Shown here in pieces: positions 33,510 to 43,622 of a stretch of 64,000 bases of DNA (position 1 is its first letter; each line of letters begins with the position of its first letter). The stretch covers positions 1,736,001 through 1,800,000 of the forward strand of contig NC_063015.1 of NCBI RefSeq assembly GCF_020509005.1, given 5' to 3'. Below the pieces are notes generated by a model. It saw only the letters and a list, made by a program, of their open reading frames with translations. It ran no database searches and was not told the origin of the DNA. Both the position numbers and the translations under genes were made by a program. The stretch comes from Fulvia fulva. Taxonomy: Eukaryota > Ascomycota > Dothideomycetes > Mycosphaerellales > Mycosphaerellaceae.

Positions 33510-35870
33510 TTACTTATCTAGTACGTATACCGATATCTTAAGCTCCTTACTATAGTCTATTACCGTCTCTTACATTCCGTATCTCTTAATCTTATACTCT
33601 TTCTGTCCTAGGAAGTTCGGGTAACCGCTATCTACTACGCTTAGGTAGCGGTCGTACCATTTCCCTACTACGGATCGGCGGCTAGGGAACTAAGGTTTAC
33701 GTTCGGATTCGACGTAGTATTACGTAGACGCGGTAGGCGATAGTCGCTATCGTACCTATATATTAGGTATTTAGAGTTAGTCGATACGTAAAAACCTATA
33801 CGGTAGCGGTAGTACTTACCCTACTTCTTAAGGTCTTCGCGCTACTTACGGTTAAGTATAGGTAGGTTCTATAGATATATCGGTAGATCCTCCTTTTTCT
33901 TAGTACTAGCGTACTATAGTAGGCGCTATACTAAGGCACCTACTATACCGGTAGCGGTACTAGTAACTACGTTACCGTTATTCTAGTTATTCTAGCCGCT
34001 ATTACTATTCGAGTTACTATTACTACGGGGGCGCTCCTTCTACGGGTATAGTCGATCTGTCTCGTAGAAGCTCTCGTCTAGTACGGTATACTCCTCGATA
34101 ACGTCTTATATACTATCTAGGCGGCGGTCGACTTCGCGGTCGCCGAAGGTCTTAATAAAGTACTTACGGTTTAGTCGGTTACGGAATAGTATAAGCTCGG
34201 TCTTATCGGTCTATAACATCTAGGCGCGTAACTTCGAGTAGCGTATATAGAAGGCTATAAAGGTTTCGCCTTGTTCTTACTTATAGGTAGTAATGTTAAC
34301 TATAGCCTTAGTTCCTTTATTACGTATACTCTATTAGCGTATTATCTAATCTAACAACTCTTCTCTAGTCTTATACTCGTTAAAGGACTGCTGTCTAGGC
34401 ATAGGGATCCTCGGCTTAATACTTCGCTAAGGATCACCTTACGTCTACCTATATACGAAGCGTAGACTATCTACCTTAGTACGGAAGGTTGCTATAGTTA
34501 GCTTTAGGAGAACACTACTATACTAGCTATCGAAATTAGGGTCATTATCGTTCTTGAAGTACTTAGAGTTAGGCACACCCTTACCGATCTCTATACCGCG
34601 AGTAAGGGTGCGGTCAATAGTAAAGAGACGTTCTAGAAGGTCACCTAGTAGTATCTAGGTACGGGTGTTACGTATTCTCGACTTATAACTATTATTAGGT
34701 CCTAGTCGCGGACGGTCGTTATCACGTCCTCGGCTATTATTACTACGGTTATAGTCGTCTCTATCGTTATTACTACTACCGCCACCGCTACCTCTACTAG
34801 TAGCTTCGCGATACCTACGTAATAGCTACTCGAGTAAGGTCTCGCGTAGGCGGAAACGAGAGGGTCGGCGGCCTAAGCGGCCCCTACCTCCGTTCTATAT
34901 AGTGTCTCCTACCTTAAGCCGAGCCTTTAGGTTATCGACTTCTTGTTATAGGGCCCAGTTCTTCACCTTAGCATCTTATACCTTCTTCTTCTCCTTCTTA
35001 TAGATCTCGCTAAACTGCTTATATAGGTTATTAGCTTCCTTATATTTCTTCTCTAGCTCTTATAACTTAGCTAGGTCGTAATCCTTCTTACTCTTAAGAT
35101 CTACTACCATTTTCTATATAACAAGCTCTTCACTTCGTAGTATCTTATAGATGCGGTCGTATTCGGTGTATAGCGTAGTGTACTAGGTGTTCTAGAGGTC
35201 GTTAGCTCGCTCTATTATATCGAGTTGTCTACCCTTAGTAATCGCCGTGTTAACTACTTATAGTACGAAGTCGTAGGTAGTCTTCGGGTGTTAGGATATA
35301 AGGGTCGTAAGGTTATCTAGGGTGACATTCTAGTATTCGGATGCGAGAATATGTTCTAACTCGTCGAGTAACAGATATACCTCGTCTAGGTCGCCGCCTA
35401 GGTTCTCTTCGAGCTTGAACTCGAACAGTTCTATAAAGTCAATCTTACTACCTTCTTCTCGCTCGAAGGCCTTCTAGTAACCTTTATTAATCTCTTGTTA
35501 TAGCGCGACACCGGTGTCTACTATAACCCGCCGGTTGTCGTCCTATGTCTAACTCTAAGGGAAAGAGGAGAGGTCGGGGAAAAGAGATATACGCTACTTA
35601 CTTTTGCCCTTAGGCTTAGGTAGCGGTAGTATACCGCCGTTCGCTATTTATAAAGTCATATTGTCTAGGTTCGGGGGAGGCGTAACGGTGCCTATATCCT
35701 AACTGTCTACGAGCGCGCGACTACCTACTAATAATATCGCTACGTTACGTTCTCTAGGTATCTACGCGCTATACGCCTTACCGTGTTCTATGTTCTAATA
35801 CGACTCTACGCGTTCTCGAGTTCTACGGGTCTGTCTATTCCTATTGTTACGCGTCCCTTACCTAGATCCG
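33510..35870 (-). pseudogene. gag-like pseudogene with coiled coil (left arm of inverted repeat)
   Basis: Minus-strand frame readable from about 35850 to a TAA at 33510-33512. N-terminal: VESYWNIEHGKAYSAWIP when one TAG is read as Trp, then LLVGSRALVDS and TPPPNLDNMTL (ATG at 35657-35659). A long charged, coiled-coil-like region and an Arg/Asn/Gly-rich linker (about 34700-34880) follow, then a capsid-like region, and a C-terminus with YDRYLSVVDSGYPNFLGQ near 33610-33650. It resembles the plus-strand gene at 36075-39470 at a level I estimate by eye as about 80%, with many non-RIP differences. The capsid-like part suggests retrotransposon Gag; no protease, RT or integrase is attached. Confidence 0.6.
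33790..35795 (-). repeat. Left arm of large inverted repeat
   Basis: Pairs with 36078-36389 plus 37751-39470 (the right arm, interrupted by a LINE). Divergence includes many changes that RIP cannot explain, so the arms are related family members in opposite orientation, not a fresh duplication. The left copy extends about 280 bp further at its 3' end than the right. Confidence 0.7.
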
Positions 35871-36077
35871 CGATCTAGGTAGGGTAGTAGAATAAACTAT
35901 AAGGGCGCGCGTATTATAGGGTCCGAACGAGATAGTTATTATTCTACGAAGCTACGAAAGAGGAGCGCGAGGTGCGGCGAAGTTATAAAGTAAAGCTAAG
36001 CCGCGCTAACCCGATATAGAAGGTCCGCGGTTTAGCCGGGCCGACGTAGCTATAGTAAGGGGTCGCGGGCTACCCGT
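35796..36077. other. Central spacer of the head-to-head gag-like pair
   Basis: About 280 bp, rich in CpG and TpA, between divergently oriented gag-like genes. It contains the short palindrome-like GATCCGCGATC at 35866-35876. No open frame or promoter motif that I can support. Confidence 0.4.
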
Positions 36078-36375
36078 AATAATACGGTATAGCGTATAGC
36101 GCGTAAATACCTAGAGAACGTAACGCGGCGACATTATTAGTAGGTAGTCGCGCGCTCGTAGATAGTTAGGAAATAGGTATCGTTACGCCTCCCCCGAACC
36201 TAGACAATATAACTTTATAGATAAACGGCGGTATACTACCGCTACTAAAGCCTAAGGGTAAAGGTAAGTAGCGTATATCTCTTTTCCCTAACCTCTCCTC
36301 TTTTCCTCGGAGTTAGATATAGGACGATAACCGGCGGGTTATAGTAGATACCGGTATTGCGCTATAATAGGAAAT

Positions 36376-36389
36376 TAATAAAGCTTACT
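36376..36389 (+). repeat. Target-site duplication (left) of LINE 36390-37750
   Basis: TAATAAAGCTTACT, repeated exactly at 37750-37763 (first base shared with the tail). Confidence 0.85.
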
Positions 36390-37750
36390 TACGAGGACTA
36401 GGCTAGGAGGTATAGGGCTCGGTTTGCCCTAGAAAAGTACAATCTAATATACTTTACGCGCCGGCTACGGTTCTATAATATAAAAGCTTCTATCTAGATA
36501 TAGGGGTATACGACTAACCCGGTAAATTAGCTTAGGATCCTCGGACTATAGGTAGACCCGGCGCTACGGTAGAGGAAGTACGTATAGGTAATATTACGGA
36601 AAGCTAAATAGAATATAGTATTATACTAGAGGCTTACTACGTCTATATAGGGGGCGGACTTTCGGTAGTTACGACCTCTATATACGGCTATTATACGGCT
36701 AGTCCTTACCTATAGTAGCTAAGTATAGTCCTTAAGCGAGAGGGCCTACCTATTAAAGGGACTCGTTACGCCGTTAGCGAAGATCTAAAACTAATGCCTA
36801 AGGAAGGTTACCGGGGTATATAAGTCGACACTAATAAGGATACTTAAGTACGAGACCGCTATACCGCCGATCGACCTATATATCTAGGGACTACGGACCT
36901 CCTACTTAGGTAAGTCGGCATAGTACCTAGTATAGAAGGTCATCGCTAGTATTGTCGTAAGGGCCCGCGAATTAGTACTAGCGTATAAGGGCATTCGACC
37001 CGGAAACGAGCCGAACTACCGGGTAAGGGACGAATAGCTAGTAATACGATAGGAAGGTAAGAAATCGTTTATAGAGTAACTATAGAAGGAGAGGTAGAAT
37101 AACTAGGGTATAGGGTATAGTAGACGCCCTTAGCTAGCGGGACAATCTAAGGAATAGTTAGCTATAGAATCCGCGGTTAAGTACCCCCCGAAGCTTATCT
37201 ACTACCGCCTTACGAGGGTATAGAGTAGCATAGTAACCCAACTACGAAGCGAACACATTGGCCTCTAGGGGTACCTATTATAGAGGAAGGTTCTAGGATA
37301 TACGAATACTAGCTACCCCTACGGCTATCGCTCCTAGAACGTACGGCACGCACTCCTCGTCTGTCCGAGGTGGTCGCTAGGAAGGGGGGAGTGGATGGCA
37401 AAGGCGAGGAACCGGACGATTAGGGCACTTCTTAATAACGCTAAGGACCTACGGCGTATTACGAACTAGATACTAGAGAAGGGCTGGCTAGAACAGTACC
37501 GCCTAGTAGGAGTAGTATAGGAAGAGAGGATACGGCGTAGCGCGACGAGACCGGCTAGGAGCGGGGGCTGACGGGGTAGTAATATAGACTACGTACGTTT
37601 AGAGGGAAAGCTAATCTAGATAAGGAGAAGTCGGGGGCGGGAAGGGTTTTTACCTATTCGGGTTTCCCTTTATATATAACAATAGATATATACCTATATA
37701 GGCCGAATAGGGCCCTAGAATAGGGGAATAACAAATCTATCTATCTATCT
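36390..37750 (+). mobile_element. 5'-truncated LINE, second family
   Basis: Begins within the ORF2 reverse transcriptase (YEDxARRxxARFALEKYNLI-like, near 36392-36450), continues colinearly with 32127-33480, and ends with (TCTA)n at 37736-37750. A 13-14 bp target duplication shows insertion into the gag-like pseudogene by target-primed reverse transcription with incomplete cDNA synthesis. Confidence 0.93.
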
Positions 37751-39470
37751 AATAAAGCTTACTAGAAAGCCTTCGAGCGAGAAGAAGGTAGTAAGATTAA
37801 CTTTATAGAACTGTTCGAGTTTAAGCTCGAAGAGAACCTAGGCGGCGACCTAGATAAGGTATACCTATTACTCGACGAGGTAGAGTACATTCTTATATCG
37901 GAATACTAGAATGTAATACTAGACAAACTTACGACCCTCGTATCCTAGTACCCGAAGACTACCTACGACTTCGTACTATAGGTAGTAAATATAGCGATTA
38001 GTAAAGGTAGATAACTCGATATAATAGAGCGAGCTAATAACCTCTAGAACACCTAGTATACTACGCTATATACCGAGTATAACCGTATCTATAAGATACT
38101 ACGAAGCGAGGAAGCTATAATATAGAAGATAGCCGTAGACCTAAAGAGTAAGAAGGATTATAACCTAGCAAAGTTATAAGAGGTAGAGAAGAAGTATAGG
38201 GAGGCTAATAACCTATATAAGCAATTTAGCGAGATTTATAAAAAGGAGAAGAAGAAGGTATAGGATGCCGAAGCTAAGAACTAGGCTCTATAGAAGGAGG
38301 TTAACGATCTAAAGACTCGACTCTAAGCTACTAAAGACACTATATAGAATAGAGGTAAGGGCCGCTCTAGTCGCCGACCCTCCTATTCACCTCCGCGCGA
38401 GACTTTACTCGAGTAGCTAATACGTAAGTATCGTAAAGCTACTAGTAGAGGCGGTAGCGGCGGAGGCGGTAGTGACGATAATAATAACGGTAATAGTAAT
38501 AACGACCGAGGACGTAATAGAAACCGTCTACGACCTAATAATAATAACGGTCGCGACTCTCGAGCGCGTAATACCCGTATATAGACTCCCCTAACCGAAC
38601 TTTTAGAACGCCTATTTACTATAAACCGTACTCTAATACGCGGTATCGAGGTTAGTAAGGGCGTGCCTAACCCGAAGTACTTTAAGAACGATAACGACCC
38701 TAACTTCGATAGTTAGTATAGTAGCGTACTTCTTAAGCTAACTATAACTACTTTCCGCTCCGAGGTAGACGGCCTACGTTTTGTATATAGATAGATATAG
38801 GGTGACCCTTAGAGAAGTATTAAGCCGAGGATCCCCGTGCCTAGATAATAATTATTTAACGAGTTTAAGACTAGTAAAGAACTACTAGATTAGATAACGC
38901 GCTAGTACGGCACCCGTAACAAAGGAACTAAGGCTATAGTTAACATTACTACCTATAAGTAGGAGTAGGGCGAGACCTTTTTTACCTTCTATACTCGCTA
39001 CTCGAAGCTACGTACTTAGATAGAGTAGACCGACGAGACTAAGCTAATACTATTTCGTAACCGCCTAAACCGTAAGTACTTTATTAAGACTTTCGGCGAT
39101 AGGGAAGTAGATAGACGCTTATACGACATATAAGATATTATAAAGGAATGTACGGTATTAGATAAGAGCTTCTACGAGACCGACCGACTATATCTATAGA
39201 AGGAGCGCCTATATAGTAACCCTAATTCGAATAATAACGGCGTATAGGGCGGTAGTAAAACCGTAGGCGCCGTAGCTACTAGTATAACCGCTATAATCGT
39301 CTAGCGACTACTATAATACGTAGGTATAAAGAAGAAGGAGGACCTACTAGTTTACTTATAGAACCTACCTTTAGTAAACCGTAAGTAGCGGGAGGACCTT
39401 AAGAAGTAGAGTAAGTACTACCGCTACCGTATAGGCTCGTACGTATTAATAAACCCCGAATGCCCGATAT

Positions 39471-39552
39471 ATAGATAGATAGATTATTTATTCGCCTGTT
39501 TTAGTACCCTATAGCCTATATAGGTCTCTCGCTATTTAGGTCTATTAGTCGA
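39471..39552 (-). mobile_element. Very short LINE 3' fragment
   Basis: About 80 bp: the (TAGA)n tail plus TTATTTATTCGCCTG and on to GGTCTCTCGCTATTTAGG, matching the 3' end of the intact LINE (about 40018-40098) except for RIP-type C to T changes. It represents an extreme 5' truncation, and sits between the right gag-like arm and repeat R. Confidence 0.85.
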
Positions 39553-40012
39553 CGACGAGAATTACCTATACGTAGTATCGGCTACGAACCTCTCGTCTTA
39601 CTACGAGAGAGCTAAGTATCCTTACGCTAGAGCGTCGTAGGCGTAACGGGCGCGTAACGTAGGCGAAGCCGCGGCGAATAGAGAACTACTAGCAAAACGG
39701 GTATAAAAACTATCCGACGAGCGTATACTCGTGTCGGGAGCGAGTCCCTCTTCTTTCTATATATAAGAAGGGCGCGGAACCGTGGCCTATACGCTCGATA
39801 GGACACCTCTAGTATAAGTATAGAATTTTTACCTCCGGAGACCGTAAACCGAGCGGGCCGAGCGACGGATATTAGACGAGCGGACTATAGAACAACAACT
39901 AAGCGGACTATACGACGGCGTCGAGCGGACTACGAAGCAATCTAGTGTTTACTAGCGGGCAATACGGTAGGTAGGTAGACACGCGACGAAGCCTATAAGG
40001 GCCTATTAAATA
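39553..40012. repeat. Repeat R, first copy (left half)
   Basis: Matches the inverse of 60470-60006. It includes a cluster of GAGCGGACTA-like motifs (about 39853-39945) akin to the CCGAGCGGGCTA motif in the pogo-like inverted repeats, and a TATA-rich stretch near 39760. The intact LINE splits this copy. No open reading frame. Confidence 0.8.
40001..40012 (+). repeat. Target-site duplication of the intact LINE (3' side)
   Basis: GCCTATTAAATA, identical to 44938-44949. The unoccupied target is present once, inverted, at 60006-60017. Confidence 0.95.
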
Positions 40013-40034
40013 GATAGATAGATAGATAGATTAT
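40012..40034 (-). repeat. (TCTA)n tail of the intact LINE
   Basis: About five TAGA units on the plus strand directly after the target duplication. All three LINE families here end with the same tetranucleotide repeat instead of poly(A). Confidence 0.9.
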
Positions 40035-40220
40035 TCATTCGCCTGTTTTAGTGCCCTATGGCCTATGCAGGTCTCTCGCTATTTAGGTCTATTTGTGTAG
40101 GTAGGAAACCCGATTAACGGATGAAAACCTCCTCGTCTTTGCCCTCCTCGTTCTTTCCTGTCTTGTCCTTTCGTTCTCCTTCCTTCAGGGTACGCTAGTG
40201 TCATGGTTGTTACCCTATGA
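40035..40220 (-). other. 3' UTR of the intact LINE
   Basis: Between the ORF2 stop and the tail. On the minus strand it carries GGTTTTCATCC, GGGTTTCCTACC, then CATAGGCCATAGGGCAC and AACAGGCGAATGAAT. Counterparts of these blocks occur in the same order at the 3' ends of the LINEs ending at 14199, 20650 and, less clearly, 33490. Confidence 0.75.
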
Positions 40221-43200
40221 CTACCTTGCCCGTAACCCTAGTAATGTCCTCCTCTCGATTCCCTTTCTCCCTTCTGTTTCCCCGGCTCTTCTCTCTCTCT
40301 CCCTCCTCTCTATCCACCTTTCCGTTTCTACTGCTAGGGAGAATTGCTCTAGGTAGTCCTCGTTAAGGATCCATCTTGTCACTCTCCTTATATCTTGTCT
40401 GTCCTGGATGATGGCCTGGTATTGCCTGTCTCTTGCCTTCGCCCTCCACTGGCTTCTCCCTTTTACCCACTTAGTACAGTTCAGCACCATGTGCTCCGGG
40501 TTTTGGGATAGGTAGCCACAGGGGCAACGTTTGGAATCGTATCCTGGGACTCTTCTTTGGTGCAAGTATGCTCTCAGCCCAATGTGCTCAGAGCGAATCT
40601 GGATAGCTATGCTTGCTTCCGCCCTCTTCAGGTCTTTATAGATAAGGTAGTTATACCTCCCGAAGGTCCTGGCCGCTGGTGGGGCTCCTGGCCTCACCGG
40701 TTTTTGGTTCCAACGCGTTTCCCATAGGTGACCTGCGATCCTTTCTGCTTGGCTTTGCTTCTTTTTCCCTTTGTCCCCTGTGTTAGCTTGCTCCCTCAGA
40801 GCTTCTCTCTGTTCAAGGGCTGCTAGGATTTCCTGTGATGTTTTTAGGTCTGCTTCCTTCTGTGGGATCATGTGTGGCCGGTTGGGTCTTCTCCTCCTCT
40901 CCCACTGGGTTCTTATCCTTTGAGTAGCTGCTTGGATGGTTCCCTGGGCTGGGTATGCTGATGTCTTCTCTGCGTATTGACACCTCATGCCCTGGAGGTA
41001 CTCCCTGATGGGGGCTGTACCTGATTCCATTTCCATTGTCCTGTGAGGGGTTGACTTGTATGCCCCTAGTACTCTCTTTAGGCAGGCTGCCTGCGCTCTG
41101 TTGAGGGGGTCCTCAATTCTCTTCGGGATGTGTTTTTCCGCTGCCCAAATTGCTGCTCCATATAGCATTGCGGGCTTGACAATGGCCTTGTACATGGTCT
41201 GGGCCTTTGTGAAGGTCGCCCCCCAGGTTGACGCAGTGAGTCTCTCGATTGATTGTCTGTTGGTGTCCGCTCTCGCTTGCGCCTTCTTCACTTGTGGTCC
41301 CCAGCTGAGTTTCGGGTCTAGCCATATCCCAAGGACTCTGAGTTCCCTTGTAGGATGGGTCTCGAACCCCTGGATTTTTACTGGTGCTGCCAAGTTGTGT
41401 TTTGTCTTTGCCTTGCTAAAATGGATAAGTTGGTACTTGTCCGGTGCGAATTTTGCCCCATGCTCTCTTGCCCACTTTTCGCATTGTCTATGTCTCTCCT
41501 CTAGGAGTGCGCAGTTTTCCTCTGTGGACCCCGACCACGCTAGGATATTTGTGTCATCCACGAACCCCGATGCTGAGGTGTTTGCTGTTTCTAGGAGTGG
41601 GGTCAGGTCGGCCATAAAGAGGAGGAACAGAATTGGGGAGAGTGTAGAGCCCTGTGGGATGCCCGTGTTCGCAATTGGGGTCTGCGGGGCTTTGAAGGAC
41701 CCTAGGAGGATCTGGGTTGTTCTGTCCTTAAGGAATGACTGCACAAAGTGTACTATCCAGGCTGGGATGCTTTTCATTCTGAGGATGTGTAGGAGCCTTG
41801 CGTGGGACACATTGTCGAAAGCCCCTGATATGTCTAGTGAAAGCAGTGAGGCTACCTTGTTGTTGCCATAGTGCCAGATGTGTCTGATTTGCTCTGTGAT
41901 CAGTTCGACTGCTGTGAGGGTAGATCTCTTTTGTCTCCCCCCCATTTGCGTTGCCGGGAGGAGGTTGTGTTCTTCTACTATTCCGGTGAGCCTTATAGCC
42001 ACGACCTTCTCTAGGAGCTTCCCTAGTGTGTTCAGCAACGCAATTGGTCTGTATGACTTCAACTTGGTATAGTCTTCCTTTTGGGGTTTCCTTAGGACGC
42101 AAGTCAGTGATTGCCTAAAGGCCTTTGGGCAATACCCCTGCTTCATGCACTGGGTAAAGATTGGCGCAAGCACTGGAGTAATAAGGCTGCTGCTAGCTTT
42201 TAGGTAACAGTTAGGGATCTTGTCTGGGCCTGGGGCTTTGTTGCCCTTCAGTTTCTTGATAATGTTTCCGATCTCTATAGCAGACACTTGCCAGTTAGCC
42301 TCCCTTGGCGGAGGAATGTGTGTTCCTGGGATGTTGCTTAGGTCTGCCTCTACCTGAGTCCCGAAGAAGTGGTCTGCGAATGCTTTCGCTTTCCCTATCG
42401 GAGTGGTTTGCGTTTCCCCGTCTTGGTCCTGTATTGAGGGAAACTGGGGCGGGGAGTTTCGTTCCTCGTCTGGTTTCCTGGCCCATTCTGCTAGTCTCCA
42501 GATTTGTTCCGGGTGTTCTGTGATCATCCCTACAGTTGACCTCCACTCCTGCGTCTTGTCTCTTCTGATCTGCGCCTTCTTTGCTTTGCACGCGTTGTTA
42601 TAGGCTTCCCAGTTTGCTTGGGTGCGTCGTTGCTCCCATCTCCTTCTTGCTCTCCTTGCCTCCTTGACTTTGGCTGTGCACTCTGGTGTCCAGTATGGCT
42701 TCTGGTATAGCGACCATCTCTTCTCAGGGATATGGGCCTGGGCTGCCCTTTGCATAGCTTCTATCAGCTGCTCCACTGCTTGGTCAATCCCCTCCGTTGT
42801 GTGTATGTTGTCAATGTTCACCTGTTCTAGTTCGCCTTCTAGCCGCTGCTGTACTAGTGTCCACTCGGCCTGCTTCCAGCAGAGCCTCCTCTCAGGTTCC
42901 CTCTCCTCCTCAACTGTGAGTTGGATGTCGGTTTGGATTGGATAGTGGTCTGATGAGGACTCTAGTTGGTCATTGACTGTGCAGCTTTCTACCCGTCGTG
43001 TTAAGGCGTGGGACATGAAGCATAGGTCTAGCGTGCTAGAACTGTTGTTTCTAGCCCAAGTTTCTGTTCCCTTTGGCGTGATCAAGTCCATTTGGGCTGT
43101 TTCCATCTGACCAATGAGCCTCCCTGCTAAGAAGTGGTGTGCTGGGGTGAAGTCCGATCCCCACTTTGGGTGATGGAGGTTGAAATCTCCTATCACGATG

Positions 43201-43622
43201 TTGTGGTTTTGTTGGTCCATTGCTTCCGGGAGCCTTCCTAGCGTGTGTAGTTGTGTGCTGCTTCTGGACTCTGGAGGTGGGTTGTATACGCTATGGATCA
43301 GGACTTGGCCTTGAGTTGTTTTGAGCTGCACTGTGGTGATATCCCTGTCGGTTCTCGGCCAGGCCTGCCAGTCCTCTGCTAGTACCTTCTTACTGACATA
43401 GATACAAGTTCGTGGGACTCCCTCGGTTCTGTTTATTACTACGTGGTATCTCGGGTCTCGCACAGTTGATGGAATCCTAGAGTGTGGGTTGATCCATGGT
43501 TCCTGTATTGCTATAATGTGGTGTTCCTCCGGGTCTAAGGCTTGTAGAAAGCTCCTTTGGACCTTGTCTTTGCTTCTGTTCACATTATACTGAATGATTG
43601 ATAGTCTGTTAGTGTGAGGCAT
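40221..43622 (-). CDS. LINE ORF2: endonuclease and reverse transcriptase
   Basis: 1133 aa with no interruption. Residues 1-230 form an APE-type endonuclease: QEPW at 40-43, GDFN at 145-148, SDH at 224-226. This domain nicks the target DNA. Reverse transcriptase spans about 430-760: GNKAPGPDKIP from 460, YRPIAL at 524-529, SLDISGAFDNVSH from 595, GIPQGSTLSP at 654-663, catalytic FVDD at 687-690, then LGIWLDPKLSW. A C-terminal zinc-like motif lies at C1033, C1035, H1044, C1049 (C-x-C-x8-H-x4-C). I see no RNase H domain, which Tad1-group elements often carry. The ATG overlaps the ORF1 stop as TGATG, suggesting translation by termination-reinitiation. Product would act on chromatin in the nucleus with ORF1-bound RNA. 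Confidence 0.97.
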   Translation of the reverse strand: MPHTNRLSIIQYNVNRSKDKVQRSFLQALDPEEHHIIAIQEPWINPHSRIPSTVRDPRYHVVINRTEGVPRTCIYVSKKVLAEDWQAWPRTDRDITTVQLKTTQGQVLIHSVYNPPPESRSSTQLHTLGRLPEAMDQQNHNIVIGDFNLHHPKWGSDFTPAHHFLAGRLIGQMETAQMDLITPKGTETWARNNSSSTLDLCFMSHALTRRVESCTVNDQLESSSDHYPIQTDIQLTVEEEREPERRLCWKQAEWTLVQQRLEGELEQVNIDNIHTTEGIDQAVEQLIEAMQRAAQAHIPEKRWSLYQKPYWTPECTAKVKEARRARRRWEQRRTQANWEAYNNACKAKKAQIRRDKTQEWRSTVGMITEHPEQIWRLAEWARKPDEERNSPPQFPSIQDQDGETQTTPIGKAKAFADHFFGTQVEADLSNIPGTHIPPPREANWQVSAIEIGNIIKKLKGNKAPGPDKIPNCYLKASSSLITPVLAPIFTQCMKQGYCPKAFRQSLTCVLRKPQKEDYTKLKSYRPIALLNTLGKLLEKVVAIRLTGIVEEHNLLPATQMGGRQKRSTLTAVELITEQIRHIWHYGNNKVASLLSLDISGAFDNVSHARLLHILRMKSIPAWIVHFVQSFLKDRTTQILLGSFKAPQTPIANTGIPQGSTLSPILFLLFMADLTPLLETANTSASGFVDDTNILAWSGSTEENCALLEERHRQCEKWAREHGAKFAPDKYQLIHFSKAKTKHNLAAPVKIQGFETHPTRELRVLGIWLDPKLSWGPQVKKAQARADTNRQSIERLTASTWGATFTKAQTMYKAIVKPAMLYGAAIWAAEKHIPKRIEDPLNRAQAACLKRVLGAYKSTPHRTMEMESGTAPIREYLQGMRCQYAEKTSAYPAQGTIQAATQRIRTQWERRRRPNRPHMIPQKEADLKTSQEILAALEQREALREQANTGDKGKKKQSQAERIAGHLWETRWNQKPVRPGAPPAARTFGRYNYLIYKDLKRAEASIAIQIRSEHIGLRAYLHQRRVPGYDSKRCPCGYLSQNPEHMVLNCTKWVKGRSQWRAKARDRQYQAIIQDRQDIRRVTRWILNEDYLEQFSLAVETERWIERRERERRAGETEGRKGIERRTLLGLRAR

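Larger units (their letters stand above)
36078..39470 (+). pseudogene. gag-like pseudogene with coiled coil (right arm), split by a LINE
   Basis: Coding is readable at 36080-36389 and 37751-39470. N-terminal part: LDNITL, GGILPLLKPKGKGK near 36225-36275. After the LINE: FEREEGSKINFIELFEFKL, a long heptad-like charged region ending QKEVNDLKTRLQATKD near 38330, then a Gly/Asn/Arg-rich linker (GGSGGGGSDDNNNNGN, about 38445-38500). A capsid-like section follows: KQEQGETFFTFYTRYSKLRT near 38955-39015 and LFRNRLNRKYFIKTFGD, resembling retrotransposon Gag. It is cut at 39470 by a LINE tail. Stops fit TGG/CAG/CAA origins (stops at Gln positions read through in the quotes). Confidence 0.65.

Noticed and set aside
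39460..40040. Tandem TAGA/TCTA repeats considered as CRISPR or satellite
   Set aside because: They are short microsatellite tails at LINE 3' ends, followed by element 3' UTRs; no spacers and no long repeat unit.
41056..41871. 271-codon open frame on the plus strand
   Set aside because: It lies wholly antisense to the reverse transcriptase region of the intact LINE and reads as the complement of its codons; no independent motif.
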